From Gammaproteobacteria bacterium (GTDB taxonomy: Bacteria > Pseudomonadota > Gammaproteobacteria > Pseudomonadales > UBA5518), in NCBI GenBank assembly GCA_016718385.1, contig JADKDK010000007.1, positions 469,295 through 533,294 on the forward strand: a DNA stretch of 64,000 nucleotides, in the 5' to 3' direction. Below, piece by piece: positions 20,846-29,630 of the stretch. The translations under genes and the position numbers were made by a program. The notes under the pieces were generated by a model. That model did no database searches. It was not told the DNA's origin and worked only from the letters and a program-made list of their open reading frames with translations. Numbering within the stretch: position 1 is the stretch's first letter; each line of letters begins with the position of its first letter.

Positions 20846-20965
20846 GGACATCTACTGCCCCAACAGCACAAGTCAGCATAATCCTGACCCACAAAAGCCG
20901 AGCCGACATTGACCGCGGCGCCTGCGCCGCGCACCATTCGCGAATCTTCGCAGGAGTACCACCGC
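20587..20965. other. IS noncoding end and moaB upstream region
   Basis: 379 bases with no gene seen. The left ~250 bases belong to the noncoding 5' side of the IS110 element, with the dyad noted above. The rest is the native leader of moaB, with GGAGT before the ATG at 20966. Confidence 0.4.
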
Positions 20966-21487
20966 ATGAGCGCCAGTGCCGACAAGAAGCCCCTGAACAT
21001 CGCCGTCCTCACCGTCTCGGACACCCGCACCGAGGCCACCGACACCTCGGGCCAGTACCTCGCCGACAGCGTGCGCGCGGCCGGCCACACGCTGGTGGAG
21101 AAGACCATCGCCATCGACGACATCTACCAGTTGCGCGCGATCGTCTCGCGCTGGATCGCCGATCCCGCGGTGCACGTGATCCTCGGTACCGGAGGCACCG
21201 GCTTCAGTGGCCGCGATTCCACGCCCGAGGCGCTGACGCCGCTGTTCGACAAGGTGATCGAGGGCTTCGGCGAGACCTTTCGCGCCCTCTCGGTGGCGGA
21301 GATCGGCAGCTCCTCGCTGCAGTCGCGCGCCTTCGGCGGCCTGGCCAACCGCACCGTGATCTTCTGCATGCCCGGTTCCACCGGCGCCTGCCGCACGGCG
21401 TGGGAAGGCATCATCCGCGACCAGCTCGACAGCACGTTCCGGCCCTGCAATTTCGCGCCCATCGTGCTCGGCAGCTACGCGCATTGA
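20966..21487 (+). CDS. moaB: Molybdenum cofactor biosynthesis protein B
   Basis: 173 residues of the MoaB/MogA fold, which binds molybdopterin and in many bacteria adenylylates it before metal insertion. LNIAVLTVSDTR, the GTGGTGFSGRDSTPEAL pterin-binding loop and MPGSTGACRTAW are diagnostic. The start is ATG 20966 (MSASADKKPLNIAV). It lies 7 bases upstream of moeA on the same strand, giving a two-gene molybdopterin operon. Confidence 0.94.
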   Translation: MSASADKKPLNIAVLTVSDTRTEATDTSGQYLADSVRAAGHTLVEKTIAIDDIYQLRAIVSRWIADPAVHVILGTGGTGFSGRDSTPEALTPLFDKVIEGFGETFRALSVAEIGSSSLQSRAFGGLANRTVIFCMPGSTGACRTAWEGIIRDQLDSTFRPCNFAPIVLGSYAH

Positions 21488-21494
21488 GCCGGCC

Positions 21495-22700
21495 ATGACG
21501 CCGCAGGGACTGACTTCCGTCGAGGCCGCGCTCGCGCACATCCTCGCCGACATCACCCCGCTCGAGGGCACGGAAGTGCTGCCGCTCGCCCGGCTGCGCG
21601 GGCGCGTGCTCGCCGCCGATGCGATCGCCGCGATCGACGTGCCGCCCGCCGACAACAGCTCCATGGACGGCTATGCGCTGCGCCATGCCGACCTCGAAGC
21701 CGGGCAGCGCGACTTCGCGATCAGCCAGCGCATCGCCGCCGGCGCGGTCGGAACGATGCTCGCGCCCGGCACAGCGGCGCGCATCTTCACCGGCGCCGAA
21801 GTGCCGCCCGGTGCCGATTGCGTCGTGATCCAGGAGAACTGCAGCGTCGCCGACGGCGTGGTCACGGTCCTGCAGCCGGTGGTGCCGGGAGACAACATCC
21901 GCCGGCGCGGCCAGGACATCGCCGTCGGCAGCGCGATCGTCGCCGCGGGCACGCGCCTCGGCGCGGCGCACGCGGGGCTGCTGGCCGCGGTTGGGATGGC
22001 GCGGGCCACGGTGTTCGCGCGCCTGCGCGTGGCGATCCTCTCGACCGGCGACGAGCTCGTCGAGCCCGGCGCGACCGCGGGGCCGGGGCAGATCTACAAC
22101 TCCAACCGCTACCTGCTCACCGGCATGCTCGAGGAGCTGGGCTGCGAGTTGATCGACGGCGGCCTGGTGGCGGACACGCCCGAGGCCACCCGCGCCTGCC
22201 TGCGGCAGGCCGCGGAGCAGGCCGATGTGGTCATCACCACCGGCGGCGTCTCGGTGGGCGACGAGGACCACGTGAAGGCCGCGGTCGAGGAACTGGGCAC
22301 GCTGGGGCTGTGGAAGCTCGCGATCAAGCCCGGCAAGCCGCTGGCCTACGGGCGCATCCTCGGCAAGCCTTTCTTCGGACTGCCGGGCAATCCCTCGTCG
22401 GTGTTCGTGACCTTCCACGTGGTGACGCGGCCCTATCTGCAGCGCATGCAGGGCATCGCCGGCGACGTGATGGCGCGCGAGCTCGTGGTCGCGGCGGATT
22501 TCGAGCGCCCGCGCCCCGACAAGCGCCAGGAATACCTGCGCGCGCGGCTCGTGAGCGGCGGCGAGGGCGCGCGCGTGGCGCTGTACCCGAACCAGAGTTC
22601 CGGCATGCTGACGTCGGTGGCGTGGGCCGATTGCCTGGTGGTGGTGCCGCCGGGCACGACCGTGGCGCGCGGCGACCCGGTGCGCGCGATGCTGATCTGA
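21495..22700 (+). CDS. moeA: Molybdopterin molybdenumtransferase
   Basis: 401 residues, full length. Ligates molybdate to adenylylated molybdopterin. PPADNSSMDGYALR near the N-terminus, IFTGAEVPPGAD, the STGDELVEPG motif, TTGGVSVGDEDHVK and GLPGNPSSVFVTF follow in the standard order. Operon partner of moaB. The stop codon TGA at 22698-22700 touches a 19-bp inverted repeat. Confidence 0.95.
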   Translation: MTPQGLTSVEAALAHILADITPLEGTEVLPLARLRGRVLAADAIAAIDVPPADNSSMDGYALRHADLEAGQRDFAISQRIAAGAVGTMLAPGTAARIFTGAEVPPGADCVVIQENCSVADGVVTVLQPVVPGDNIRRRGQDIAVGSAIVAAGTRLGAAHAGLLAAVGMARATVFARLRVAILSTGDELVEPGATAGPGQIYNSNRYLLTGMLEELGCELIDGGLVADTPEATRACLRQAAEQADVVITTGGVSVGDEDHVKAAVEELGTLGLWKLAIKPGKPLAYGRILGKPFFGLPGNPSSVFVTFHVVTRPYLQRMQGIAGDVMARELVVAADFERPRPDKRQEYLRARLVSGGEGARVALYPNQSSGMLTSVAWADCLVVVPPGTTVARGDPVRAMLI

Positions 22701-22878
22701 GAGCCTGTGAATCTTTCGCCGGCCGGCGGCGCCCGGGCCGGGGGGGGGGGGCGGGGGGGGGGCCGGGGGGGGGGGGGGGCCCCGGGGGGCCAAAAACCCC
22801 CTTGTTCGCGGGGCGCGCCCGGGCCCCCGCCCACAACGGGGGGGGCCCGCGGCGGCCGTCGAAAGATTCACAGGCTCT
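22700..22878. repeat. 179-bp element with 19-bp perfect inverted ends and poly-G/C interior
   Basis: AGAGCCTGTGAATCTTTCG at 22700-22718 is mirrored exactly by CGAAAGATTCACAGGCTCT at 22860-22878. The interior is almost pure G and C with long G runs (about 22740-22790) and a partly mirrored GGCC/CCGGG pattern, unlike anything else in the window. It looks like a MITE or hairpin whose centre was poorly sequenced. Between moeA and the MBL gene. Confidence 0.75.
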
Positions 22879-22890
22879 GAGAGGTGCTCG

Positions 22891-24531
22891 ATGACAGCCC
22901 CGCCCGTCGAGATCCTGCACCACGGTGCGGTCCGGGGCGTGACGGGGTCTTGCCACGAACTTCGCCTCGTGGGTCCGACCGTGGGTCCGGCTTCAGCCGG
23001 ACAATGTCCGCATGAATGCGGACCTACGGAGGGGCAGCATCCGCATGAATGCGGACCTGCGGGGGGGCAGCATCCGCATGAATGCGGACCTACGGGGGGG
23101 CAACGACCGCATCAAGGCGGGCACACGGCGAAGCAGCGTCCGCATGAATGCGGACCTACGGGGGGGCAGCGGCCGCATGAATGCGGACCAGCGGCGGGGA
23201 TCCTGATCGACTGCGGCCTGTTCCAGGGTGCGGAGACTTCGGGGGAGGGCGCGGATCGCGACAACCTCGGCATCGATTTCCCGGTCGGGCATATCCGCGC
23301 ACTGGTGGTGACGCATGTGCACATCGATCACGTCGGGCGCGTGCCCTATCTGCTGGCCGCCGGCTTCGAGGGGCCGATCTACTGCTCGCTGCCCTCGGCG
23401 ATCCTGCTGCCGCTGGTCATCGAGGACGCGCTCGCGGTCGGCGCCACGCGTGATCGCAAGCTGATCGCGCGCACGCTGGAGCGGCTGAAGAGCCAGATCC
23501 GCCCGCTCGCCTACGGCAAGTGGGCGCGCGTGGATACCGGCATCGGCACCGGCCTCGAGATCCGCCTGCAGCGCGCCGGGCATATCCTCGGTTCGGCCTA
23601 TGTGGAGTGCCGGATCACCACGCCAAACGCCCGCCACCGCGTGATCTTCTCCGGCGACCTCGGCGCCGCGCACACGCCGCTGCTGCCGGAACCCGAGGCG
23701 CCGCTCGGCTGCCAAACGCTGGTGATCGAGAGCACCTACGGCGATCGTCGCCACGAGGGGCGCGCGGATCGCGTGCGCCGGCTGCAGCGCGTGATCGAGC
23801 GCGCGCTGGCCAACCGCGGCGCGGTGCTGATCCCGGCGTTCAGCATCGGGCGCACGCAGGAGCTGCTGTACGAGATCGAGGAGATCATCCACGCGCGGCG
23901 CGACGAACCGGCGGCGCGCGCGCTGCCGTGGAACGAGCTCGAGGTCGTGGTCGATTCGCCGCTGGCCGCGAAGTTCACGCGCGTCTACGACCGGCTGAAA
24001 CCCTTCTGGGACGCCGAGGCGCTGCAGCGCGTGCGCGCGGGCCGCGATCCCTTGTCATTCGAGCAGGTGCGCACGGTGAACAGCCATTCGGACCACCTGC
24101 GCGTGGTCGAGCACCTGCGCAAGACGCGCTACCCGGCCATCGTGATCGCGGCGAGCGGCATGTGCGCGGGCGGGCGGATCATCAACTACCTGAAGGCGCT
24201 GATCGACGATCCGGTCACCGACATCCTCTTCGTCGGCTACCAGGCCGCCGGCACGCCGGGGCGCGCGATCCAGCAGTACGGCCCCGAGGGCGGCTGGGTG
24301 GAACTGGACGGCGAGCGCTTCGACATCCGCGCCGCCATCCACACCATCGGCGGCTATTCGGCGCACGCCGACCAGGCGGACCTGCTGCGCTTCGTCACCG
24401 AAATGAAGCGCGCGCCCGATACGGTGCGCATCGTGCACGGCGAGGCGGAGGCGAAGGAGACCTTGCAGGATGAGCTCGTGCGGCGGTTGCCGAGCACCAA
24501 TGTCATGGTGCCGGTCGTCCCGTCGTCGTAG
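22891..24531 (+). CDS. MBL-fold / beta-CASP hydrolase with in-frame REP-derived insert
   Basis: 546 residues. Metallo-beta-lactamase fold with the zinc motif THVHIDHVGR, FSGDLGAAHT, then the beta-CASP and RNA-specificity regions (SHSDHLR, ASGMCAGGRI, GGYSAHADQADLL), as in Ysh1/CPSF73-like and archaeal-type RNA-processing hydrolases. Residues about 27-103 are an insert of six 11-residue units of the type GQ[HR]PHECGPTG. They lie between strand one (GSCHELRLVG) and ILIDCGLFQG, which are adjacent in ordinary family members. The insert is encoded by family-B palindromic repeats and stays in frame throughout. The stop TAG (24529-24531) is the TAG of a downstream REP. RNA or polymer substrate unknown. 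Confidence 0.88.
   Translation: MTAPPVEILHHGAVRGVTGSCHELRLVGPTVGPASAGQCPHECGPTEGQHPHECGPAGGQHPHECGPTGGQRPHQGGHTAKQRPHECGPTGGQRPHECGPAAGILIDCGLFQGAETSGEGADRDNLGIDFPVGHIRALVVTHVHIDHVGRVPYLLAAGFEGPIYCSLPSAILLPLVIEDALAVGATRDRKLIARTLERLKSQIRPLAYGKWARVDTGIGTGLEIRLQRAGHILGSAYVECRITTPNARHRVIFSGDLGAAHTPLLPEPEAPLGCQTLVIESTYGDRRHEGRADRVRRLQRVIERALANRGAVLIPAFSIGRTQELLYEIEEIIHARRDEPAARALPWNELEVVVDSPLAAKFTRVYDRLKPFWDAEALQRVRAGRDPLSFEQVRTVNSHSDHLRVVEHLRKTRYPAIVIAASGMCAGGRIINYLKALIDDPVTDILFVGYQAAGTPGRAIQQYGPEGGWVELDGERFDIRAAIHTIGGYSAHADQADLLRFVTEMKRAPDTVRIVHGEAEAKETLQDELVRRLPSTNVMVPVVPSS
22981..23191. repeat. Family-B palindromic repeat array inside a coding sequence
   Basis: Six units of 33 bases, each with TCCGCATGAATGCGGA or a close variant, preceded by a GTCCGGCTTCAGCCGGAC palindrome at 22985-23002. 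One unit is diverged (CGCATCAAGGCGGG near 23108). The same composite (palindrome, ATTGTCC spacer, palindrome, CCTACG) occurs at 57770-57849 outside genes. The 33-base period keeps the host reading frame. Confidence 0.9.
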
Positions 24532-24634
24532 GAGCGGGCCATGCCCGCGATCGGAGTTCGTCGAAACACAACATCCGCTCGCGGGCATGGCCCGCTCCTA
24601 CGGGGATCAGGTCGCGGGCATGGCCCGCTCCTAC
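24528..24634. repeat. REP cluster (three family-A copies)
   Basis: One REP in plus orientation (24528-24550) whose TAG is the MBL gene stop codon, then two inverted copies (about 24580-24602 and 24612-24634). Convergent region between the MBL gene and fabB. Confidence 0.88.
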
Positions 24635-24651
24635 GGCGAGACGGTCGGCAA

Positions 24652-25869
24652 TCAGCCGGCGAAGCGCTGCAACACCAGCGAGGCGTTGGTGCCGCCGAAG
24701 CCGAAGCTGTTCGACATCACGCGGTTCAGCCGGGCGTTGTCGATGCGCTGGCGCACGATCGGCATGTTGCCCGCGGCTTCGTCGAGCGATTCGATGTTGG
24801 CCGAGGCCGCGATGAAATCGTGCTCCATCATCAGCAGCGAGTAGATCGCCTCCTGCACGCCCGCCGCGCCCAGCGAGTGGCCCGACAGCGACTTGGTGGA
24901 GCTGATCGGCGGCACCTTCGCGCCGAAGGCCTCGGCCACCGCCTTCAGTTCCTGGATGTCGCCGACCGGCGTGCTGGTGCCGTGCGCGTTGATGTAGTCG
25001 ATGGCGCCGTCCACGGTGCTCATCGCCTGGCGCATGCAGCGCACCGCGCCCTCGCCCGAGGGAGCCACCATGTCGTAGCCGTCGGAGGTCGCGCCGTAGC
25101 CGACCACCTCGGCGTAGATGCGCGCGCCGCGCGCCTGCGCCACGTCCAGCGCCTCCAGCACCAGCATGCCGCCGCCGCCGGCGATCACGAAGCCGTCGCG
25201 GTCCGCGTCATAGGCGCGCGAGGCCAGCTCCGGCGTGGCGTTGCGCTTGGAGGACAGCGCGCCCATCGCATCGAACAGGCAGGCCATGCTCCAGTGCTCT
25301 TCCTCGGCGCCGCCGGCGAACACGCGGTCCTGCTTGCCCATCTGGATCTGTTCCATGCCGGCGCCGATGCAGTGCGCGCTGGTCGAGCAGGCCGAGGCGA
25401 TCGAGTAGTTCAATCCCTTGATCTTGAACGGTGTGGCCAGGCAGGCCGACACGGTGCTGGCCATGGTCTGCGTCACGCGGTACGGCCCGACGCGCTTCAC
25501 GCCCTTCTCGCGCATGATGTCGGCGGCTTCCACCTGGTTCGACGACGAGGCGCCGCCGGAGCCGGCGATGATGCCGGTGCGCTCGTTGGAGACCTCGGCC
25601 TCGGTCAGCCCCGCGTCCGCGATGGCCTGCTTCATCGCGATGTAGGCGAAGGCCGCCGCATCGCCCATGAAGCGCAGCTGCTTGCGGTCGATCTCGGCCG
25701 CGAAATCCACCTCGGGACGGCCCGCCACGTGGCTGCGAAAGCCCATCTCGGCATATTCCGGGATGAATTTGATGCCCGATCGGCCCTCGCGCAGCGACGC
25801 GGTGACGGCCTCCGGGGTGTTGCCCAGGCACGAGACGATTCCCATGCCGGTGACGACGACTCTGCGCAT
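24652..25869 (-). CDS. fabB: Beta-ketoacyl-ACP synthase I
   Basis: 405 residues. Condensing enzyme of fatty-acid elongation, needed for unsaturated fatty acids. The catalytic Cys in SIASACSTSAHCIG, His in NAHGTSTPVGD and His in KSLSGHSLGAAGVQ are present, with the C-terminal NSFGFGGTNASLVL. It starts MRRVVVTGMGIVSCLG, and 18 bases separate it from fabA upstream, forming the fabA-fabB operon typical of gammaproteobacteria. Confidence 0.96.
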   Translation of the reverse strand: MRRVVVTGMGIVSCLGNTPEAVTASLREGRSGIKFIPEYAEMGFRSHVAGRPEVDFAAEIDRKQLRFMGDAAAFAYIAMKQAIADAGLTEAEVSNERTGIIAGSGGASSSNQVEAADIMREKGVKRVGPYRVTQTMASTVSACLATPFKIKGLNYSIASACSTSAHCIGAGMEQIQMGKQDRVFAGGAEEEHWSMACLFDAMGALSSKRNATPELASRAYDADRDGFVIAGGGGMLVLEALDVAQARGARIYAEVVGYGATSDGYDMVAPSGEGAVRCMRQAMSTVDGAIDYINAHGTSTPVGDIQELKAVAEAFGAKVPPISSTKSLSGHSLGAAGVQEAIYSLLMMEHDFIAASANIESLDEAAGNMPIVRQRIDNARLNRVMSNSFGFGGTNASLVLQRFAG

Positions 25870-25887
25870 TGCGATTTCCTCCGTGAC

Positions 25888-26463
25888 CTAGCCCAAAGCA
25901 TCCGCGGCCGTGGTGAACAGACCCACGCGCAGGTCATGCGCGGTGTAGATCACCTTGCCGTCGACCGACAACTCGCCGTCGGCAATGCCCATCACCAGCT
26001 TGCGTTCCATCACCCGCTTCAGGTGGATGTGGTAGACGACCTTCGTCGCCTCGGGCAGCACCTGCCCGGTGAACTTGATCTCGCCCGCGCCGAGCGCGCG
26101 CCCGCGGCCCGGGTTGCCGCGCCAGCCGAGGAAGAAGCCCACCAGCTGCCACATCGCGTCCAGCCCCAGGCAGCCCGGCATCACCGGGTCGCCCACGAAG
26201 TGGCAACCGAAGAACCACAGCCCCGGGTGGATATCGAGCTCGGCGATGATCTCGCCCTTGCCGTGCGCACCGCCCACGGCGCTGATATGCGTGATGCGGT
26301 CGATCATCAGCATGTTGTCGACGGGCAACTGCGCGTTGCCGGGCCCGAACAGGGTGCCCTGTCCGCAGGCGATGAGTTCTTCCTTGCTGAAGGAATGCTG
26401 GGTCGACGGCTCGCGCCGCGCGGGGATGGTGCTCAACAGCGGGATCTCTGGGGGAGTGTGCAA
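25888..26463 (-). CDS. fabA: 3-hydroxydecanoyl-ACP dehydratase/isomerase
   Basis: 191 residues. Introduces the double bond of unsaturated fatty acids by dehydrating and isomerising the C10 intermediate. The hot-dog fold carries the catalytic His in GCHFVGDPVMPGCLGLDA with its partner Asp in the same segment. The N-terminus is about 18 residues longer than usual (the usual body begins QHSFSKEELIACG), and no internal Met lies before it. First gene of a fabAB operon; it diverges from ugd across 138 bases. Confidence 0.95.
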   Translation of the reverse strand: MHTPPEIPLLSTIPARREPSTQHSFSKEELIACGQGTLFGPGNAQLPVDNMLMIDRITHISAVGGAHGKGEIIAELDIHPGLWFFGCHFVGDPVMPGCLGLDAMWQLVGFFLGWRGNPGRGRALGAGEIKFTGQVLPEATKVVYHIHLKRVMERKLVMGIADGELSVDGKVIYTAHDLRVGLFTTAADALG

Positions 26464-26601
26464 GTGCGCGAATTGTAGTGAGTTTGCCCATGGCCGTCAC
26501 CTGCGCCAGACGCTGTCCGGGTCCGCGGGGCCGATCTGACAAGCAGCGGTCCTTCCACTAGACTTTGGGCCGGCAAACAGCAGCGCAAGGAATCTTCCAG
26601 G

Positions 26602-27951
26602 GTGCGAATAGCAGTCATCGGCACGGGATACGTGGGCCTGGTCACGGGCGCCTGCTTCGCGGAAATGGGCAACCACGTGGTGTGCGTCGACAACGACCCC
26701 GCCAAGCTCGCGCGCCTGCAGGCCGGCGAGATCCCCATTTTCGAGCCGGGCCTGCAGCCGGTGGTGGAGCAGGCGGTGCAGGCCGGGCTGCTGACATTCA
26801 GCGCCGACGTGGCCGCCGCGGTGGGCGCGGCCGAGTACATCTTCATCGCGGTCGGCACGCCGCCGGGCGAGGACGGCTCGGCGGACCTGCGCTACGTGCT
26901 CGCGGTGGCGCGCGACATCGGGCGCCACCTGCAGAAGTACGCGGTCGTGGTCGACAAGTCGACCGTGCCGGTGGGCACCGCCGACAAGGTGCGCGCCGCG
27001 ATCAGCGAGGAGCTGGCCGCGCGTGGCGCGAGCATCGGCTTCGACGTGGTCAGCAACCCCGAATTCCTCAAGGAAGGCGCGGCGGTGAGTGACTTCCGCA
27101 GCCCCGATCGCGTCATCGTGGGCACCGATTCCGAGAAGGCGCGCCGGCGCATGACCGAGCTCTACGGTCCGCTGCTGCGCAACCACGACCGCATGCTGTT
27201 CATGGGCGTGCGTGATGCCGAGATGACCAAGTACGCCGCCAACGCGATGCTGGCCACGCGGATCTCGTTCATGAACGAGATCGCCAACCTCTGCGACCGC
27301 CTCGGCGTGGACGTCGAGAACGTGCGCAAGGGCATCGGTTCCGACAGCCGCATCGGCTACTCGTTCATCTATCCCGGTTGCGGCTACGGCGGCTCCTGTT
27401 TCCCGAAGGACGTGAAGGCGCTGGTGCAGAGCAGCCGTGCCTGCGATTTCGAGCCCTCGCTGCTGCAAGCCGTGGAAGCGCGCAACGAGCGCCAGAAGCG
27501 CGTGCTGTTCGACAAGGTCGTGGCGCATTTCGGCGCCGATCTGAGCGGGCGGCGCTTCGGCGTGTGGGGCCTTTCCTTCAAGCCCAACACCGACGATATG
27601 CGCGAGGCGCCCTCGCTGGTGCTGATCGAACAGCTGCTCGCGGCCGGCGCCAGTGTCGCGGCCTACGACCCGGTGGTCGGCAACGACGCCCACGCCGGCA
27701 TGCCGCGCGAATGGCTGGAATCGGGCCGCGTCGAGCTCAGCAAGTACCAGTACGACGCGCTGCGCGAAGCCGACGCGATGATCCTGGTCACCGAATGGAA
27801 ACGCTTCCGCCAGCCCGATTTCGACGCCATGCGCGACCTGCTGCGCACGCCGGTCATCTTCGACGGCCGCAACCAGTACGACCCGGTGCTGATGAGCGAT
27901 TACGGCTTCACCTATTACGGCATCGGGCGTACCAATGTGGCGGCGGGGTGA
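26602..27951 (+). CDS. ugd: UDP-glucose 6-dehydrogenase
   Basis: 449 residues, GTG start. Oxidises UDP-glucose to UDP-glucuronate with two NAD. The Rossmann motif MRIAVIGTGYVGLVTGACFA, DKSTVPVGTADKVR, NPEFLKEGAAV and the catalytic Cys in CGYGGSCFPKDVKAL are clear. It stands before manC/algA and galU, so the 26.6-32 kb block is a sugar-nucleotide supply unit broken up by REP pairs. Confidence 0.95.
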   Translation: MRIAVIGTGYVGLVTGACFAEMGNHVVCVDNDPAKLARLQAGEIPIFEPGLQPVVEQAVQAGLLTFSADVAAAVGAAEYIFIAVGTPPGEDGSADLRYVLAVARDIGRHLQKYAVVVDKSTVPVGTADKVRAAISEELAARGASIGFDVVSNPEFLKEGAAVSDFRSPDRVIVGTDSEKARRRMTELYGPLLRNHDRMLFMGVRDAEMTKYAANAMLATRISFMNEIANLCDRLGVDVENVRKGIGSDSRIGYSFIYPGCGYGGSCFPKDVKALVQSSRACDFEPSLLQAVEARNERQKRVLFDKVVAHFGADLSGRRFGVWGLSFKPNTDDMREAPSLVLIEQLLAAGASVAAYDPVVGNDAHAGMPREWLESGRVELSKYQYDALREADAMILVTEWKRFRQPDFDAMRDLLRTPVIFDGRNQYDPVLMSDYGFTYYGIGRTNVAAG

Positions 27952-27968
27952 TGCATCGAATTTCTTGG

Positions 27969-28083
27969 TCGCGGGCATGGCCTGCTCCTACGGCACCGGC
28001 AGCGGCCTCCCTAACCCGTAGGAGCGGGCCATGCCCGCGATCGGATGTTGTTGATCATCAATCGCGGGCATGGCCCGCTCCTG
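27969..28083. repeat. REP cluster (three family-A copies)
   Basis: Copies at about 27969-27991 (inverted), 28019-28041 (direct) and 28061-28083 (inverted), in the ugd-manC gap. Confidence 0.85.
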
Positions 28084-28117
28084 CATCGACCAATTACCTC
28101 ATGAGAGATTCGAACCC

Positions 28118-29536
28118 ATGTTGATTCCTGTTCTACTCTCCGGTGGCGTCGGCAGCCGCCTGTGGCCCGTCTCGCGCGAGCTCTATCCCAAGCAGTTCCT
28201 GCCGCTGGCCGATGCGAAGCTCTCGCTGTTCCAGCAGACGCTGGAACGCCTCGGCGGCATGCCGGCGCTCGGCGAGCCCGTCGTGGTGTGCAACGAGGAG
28301 CACCGCTTCCTGGTGGCGCAGCAGTTGCGTGACATGGGGCACGGTGGCGCCTCGATCATCCTGGAGCCCATCGGGCGCAATACCGCGCCGGCCATCGCGC
28401 TGGCCGCCATCGATGCGCTGCGCCAGACCGAGGACGCCGTGCTGCTGGTGCTGCCCGCCGATCACGTGATCCGCGACTGCGCCGCGCTGCAGCGCGCGGC
28501 GCAGACCGGCATGGCGCTGGCCGGTGCCGGCCACCTGGTCACCTTCGGCATCGTGCCGCACGCCCCCGAAACCGGCTACGGCTACATCCGCCGCGGCGCC
28601 GCGCTGGACGATCAGGTCTACGCGGTCAGCCATTTCGCCGAAAAGCCCGACCTCGAGACCGCCAACGCCTACGTCGCGAGCGGCGAGTACTTCTGGAACA
28701 GCGGCATGTTCCTGTTCCGCGCCGACCGTTACCTCGAAGAGCTCGACAAGCACGCCCCGCAGATGCTGGCCGCCTGCCGCAAGGCCTACGAGCAGGCCAG
28801 CGACGACCTCGACTTCATCCGCGTGCACAAGGAATCGTTTGCCGCCTGCCCCAGCGACTCCATCGACTACGCCGTGATGGAGCGCACCGACCGCGCCGCG
28901 ATGGTGCCGCTCGATTGCGGCTGGAACGACGTGGGCTCCTGGGGCGCGCTGTGGCAGACCGGCACGCCGGACGCGCGCGGCAACGTGAGCCGCGGCGACG
29001 TGATCCTGCGCAACGTCTCGAATGCCTACGTGCGCGCCGAATCGCGGCTGGTCGCCGCGGTGGGGCTGGAGGACGTGGTGATCGTGGAAACCGCCGACGC
29101 GGTACTGGTCGCCAACAAGGATTCCTCGCAGGACGTGAAGCACGTGGTCGCGCACCTCAAGCTCGAAGGGCGCGGCGAGGCGATCACCCACAAGCGCGTG
29201 TACCGTCCCTGGGGCTCCTACGAGAGCCTCGTCGAATCCGACCGATTCCAGGTCAAGCGCATCATCGTCAATCCGGGTCAGCAGCTGTCGCTGCAGATGC
29301 ACCACCACCGCGCCGAGCACTGGGTGGTGGTGAAGGGCACGGCGCGCGTGACCCACGGCGAGCAGGAAACGATGCTCGGCGAGGACCAGTCGACCTATAT
29401 CCCGCTCGGCACGAAGCACCGCCTCGCCAACCCCGGCGTGATCCCGCTGGAGATCATCGAGGTGCAGACCGGCAGCTACCTCGGCGAGGACGATATCGTG
29501 CGCTTCAACGACGTCTACGGCCGGGCGCCGTCGTAG
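28118..29536 (+). CDS. manC: Mannose-1-phosphate guanylyltransferase / mannose-6-phosphate isomerase
   Basis: 472 residues, bifunctional type II PMI-GMP (ManC/AlgA/XanB). N-terminal nucleotidyltransferase with LLSGGVGSRLWPVSRELYPKQF signature (visible from residue 6), central FAEKPD, and a C-terminal cupin isomerase domain with the metal ligands in QMHHHRAEHWVVVKGTARV. Makes GDP-mannose from mannose-1-P; also isomerises fructose-6-P. The start is ATG 28118 (MLIPVLLSGG) after GAGAG; the frame extends upstream through a REP and is not coding there. Works with the phosphomannomutase at 13564. Confidence 0.95.
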   Translation: MLIPVLLSGGVGSRLWPVSRELYPKQFLPLADAKLSLFQQTLERLGGMPALGEPVVVCNEEHRFLVAQQLRDMGHGGASIILEPIGRNTAPAIALAAIDALRQTEDAVLLVLPADHVIRDCAALQRAAQTGMALAGAGHLVTFGIVPHAPETGYGYIRRGAALDDQVYAVSHFAEKPDLETANAYVASGEYFWNSGMFLFRADRYLEELDKHAPQMLAACRKAYEQASDDLDFIRVHKESFAACPSDSIDYAVMERTDRAAMVPLDCGWNDVGSWGALWQTGTPDARGNVSRGDVILRNVSNAYVRAESRLVAAVGLEDVVIVETADAVLVANKDSSQDVKHVVAHLKLEGRGEAITHKRVYRPWGSYESLVESDRFQVKRIIVNPGQQLSLQMHHHRAEHWVVVKGTARVTHGEQETMLGEDQSTYIPLGTKHRLANPGVIPLEIIEVQTGSYLGEDDIVRFNDVYGRAPS

Positions 29537-29542
29537 CCCTCC

Positions 29543-29610
29543 TGTAGGAGCGGGCCATGCCCGCGATTGGATGTTTTCGTTCATCGGTCGCGGGCATGGC
29601 CCGCTCCTAC
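29543..29610. repeat. Inverted REP pair
   Basis: A direct and an inverted family-A REP about 20 bases apart, able to fold as one large hairpin (BIME-like), just after manC. Confidence 0.88.
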
Positions 29611-29630
29611 ATGGGGAATGAATCGTCCCC

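Noticed and set aside
22981..23191. A possible CRISPR array (regular 33-base palindromic repeats)
   Set aside because: The repeats abut with no unique spacers, no cas genes are near, and the array is in frame within a coding sequence.
28101..28120. A tRNA T-arm-like GGGTTCGAATC on the minus strand
   Set aside because: No acceptor, D or anticodon stems can be built around it; it overlaps the manC leader.
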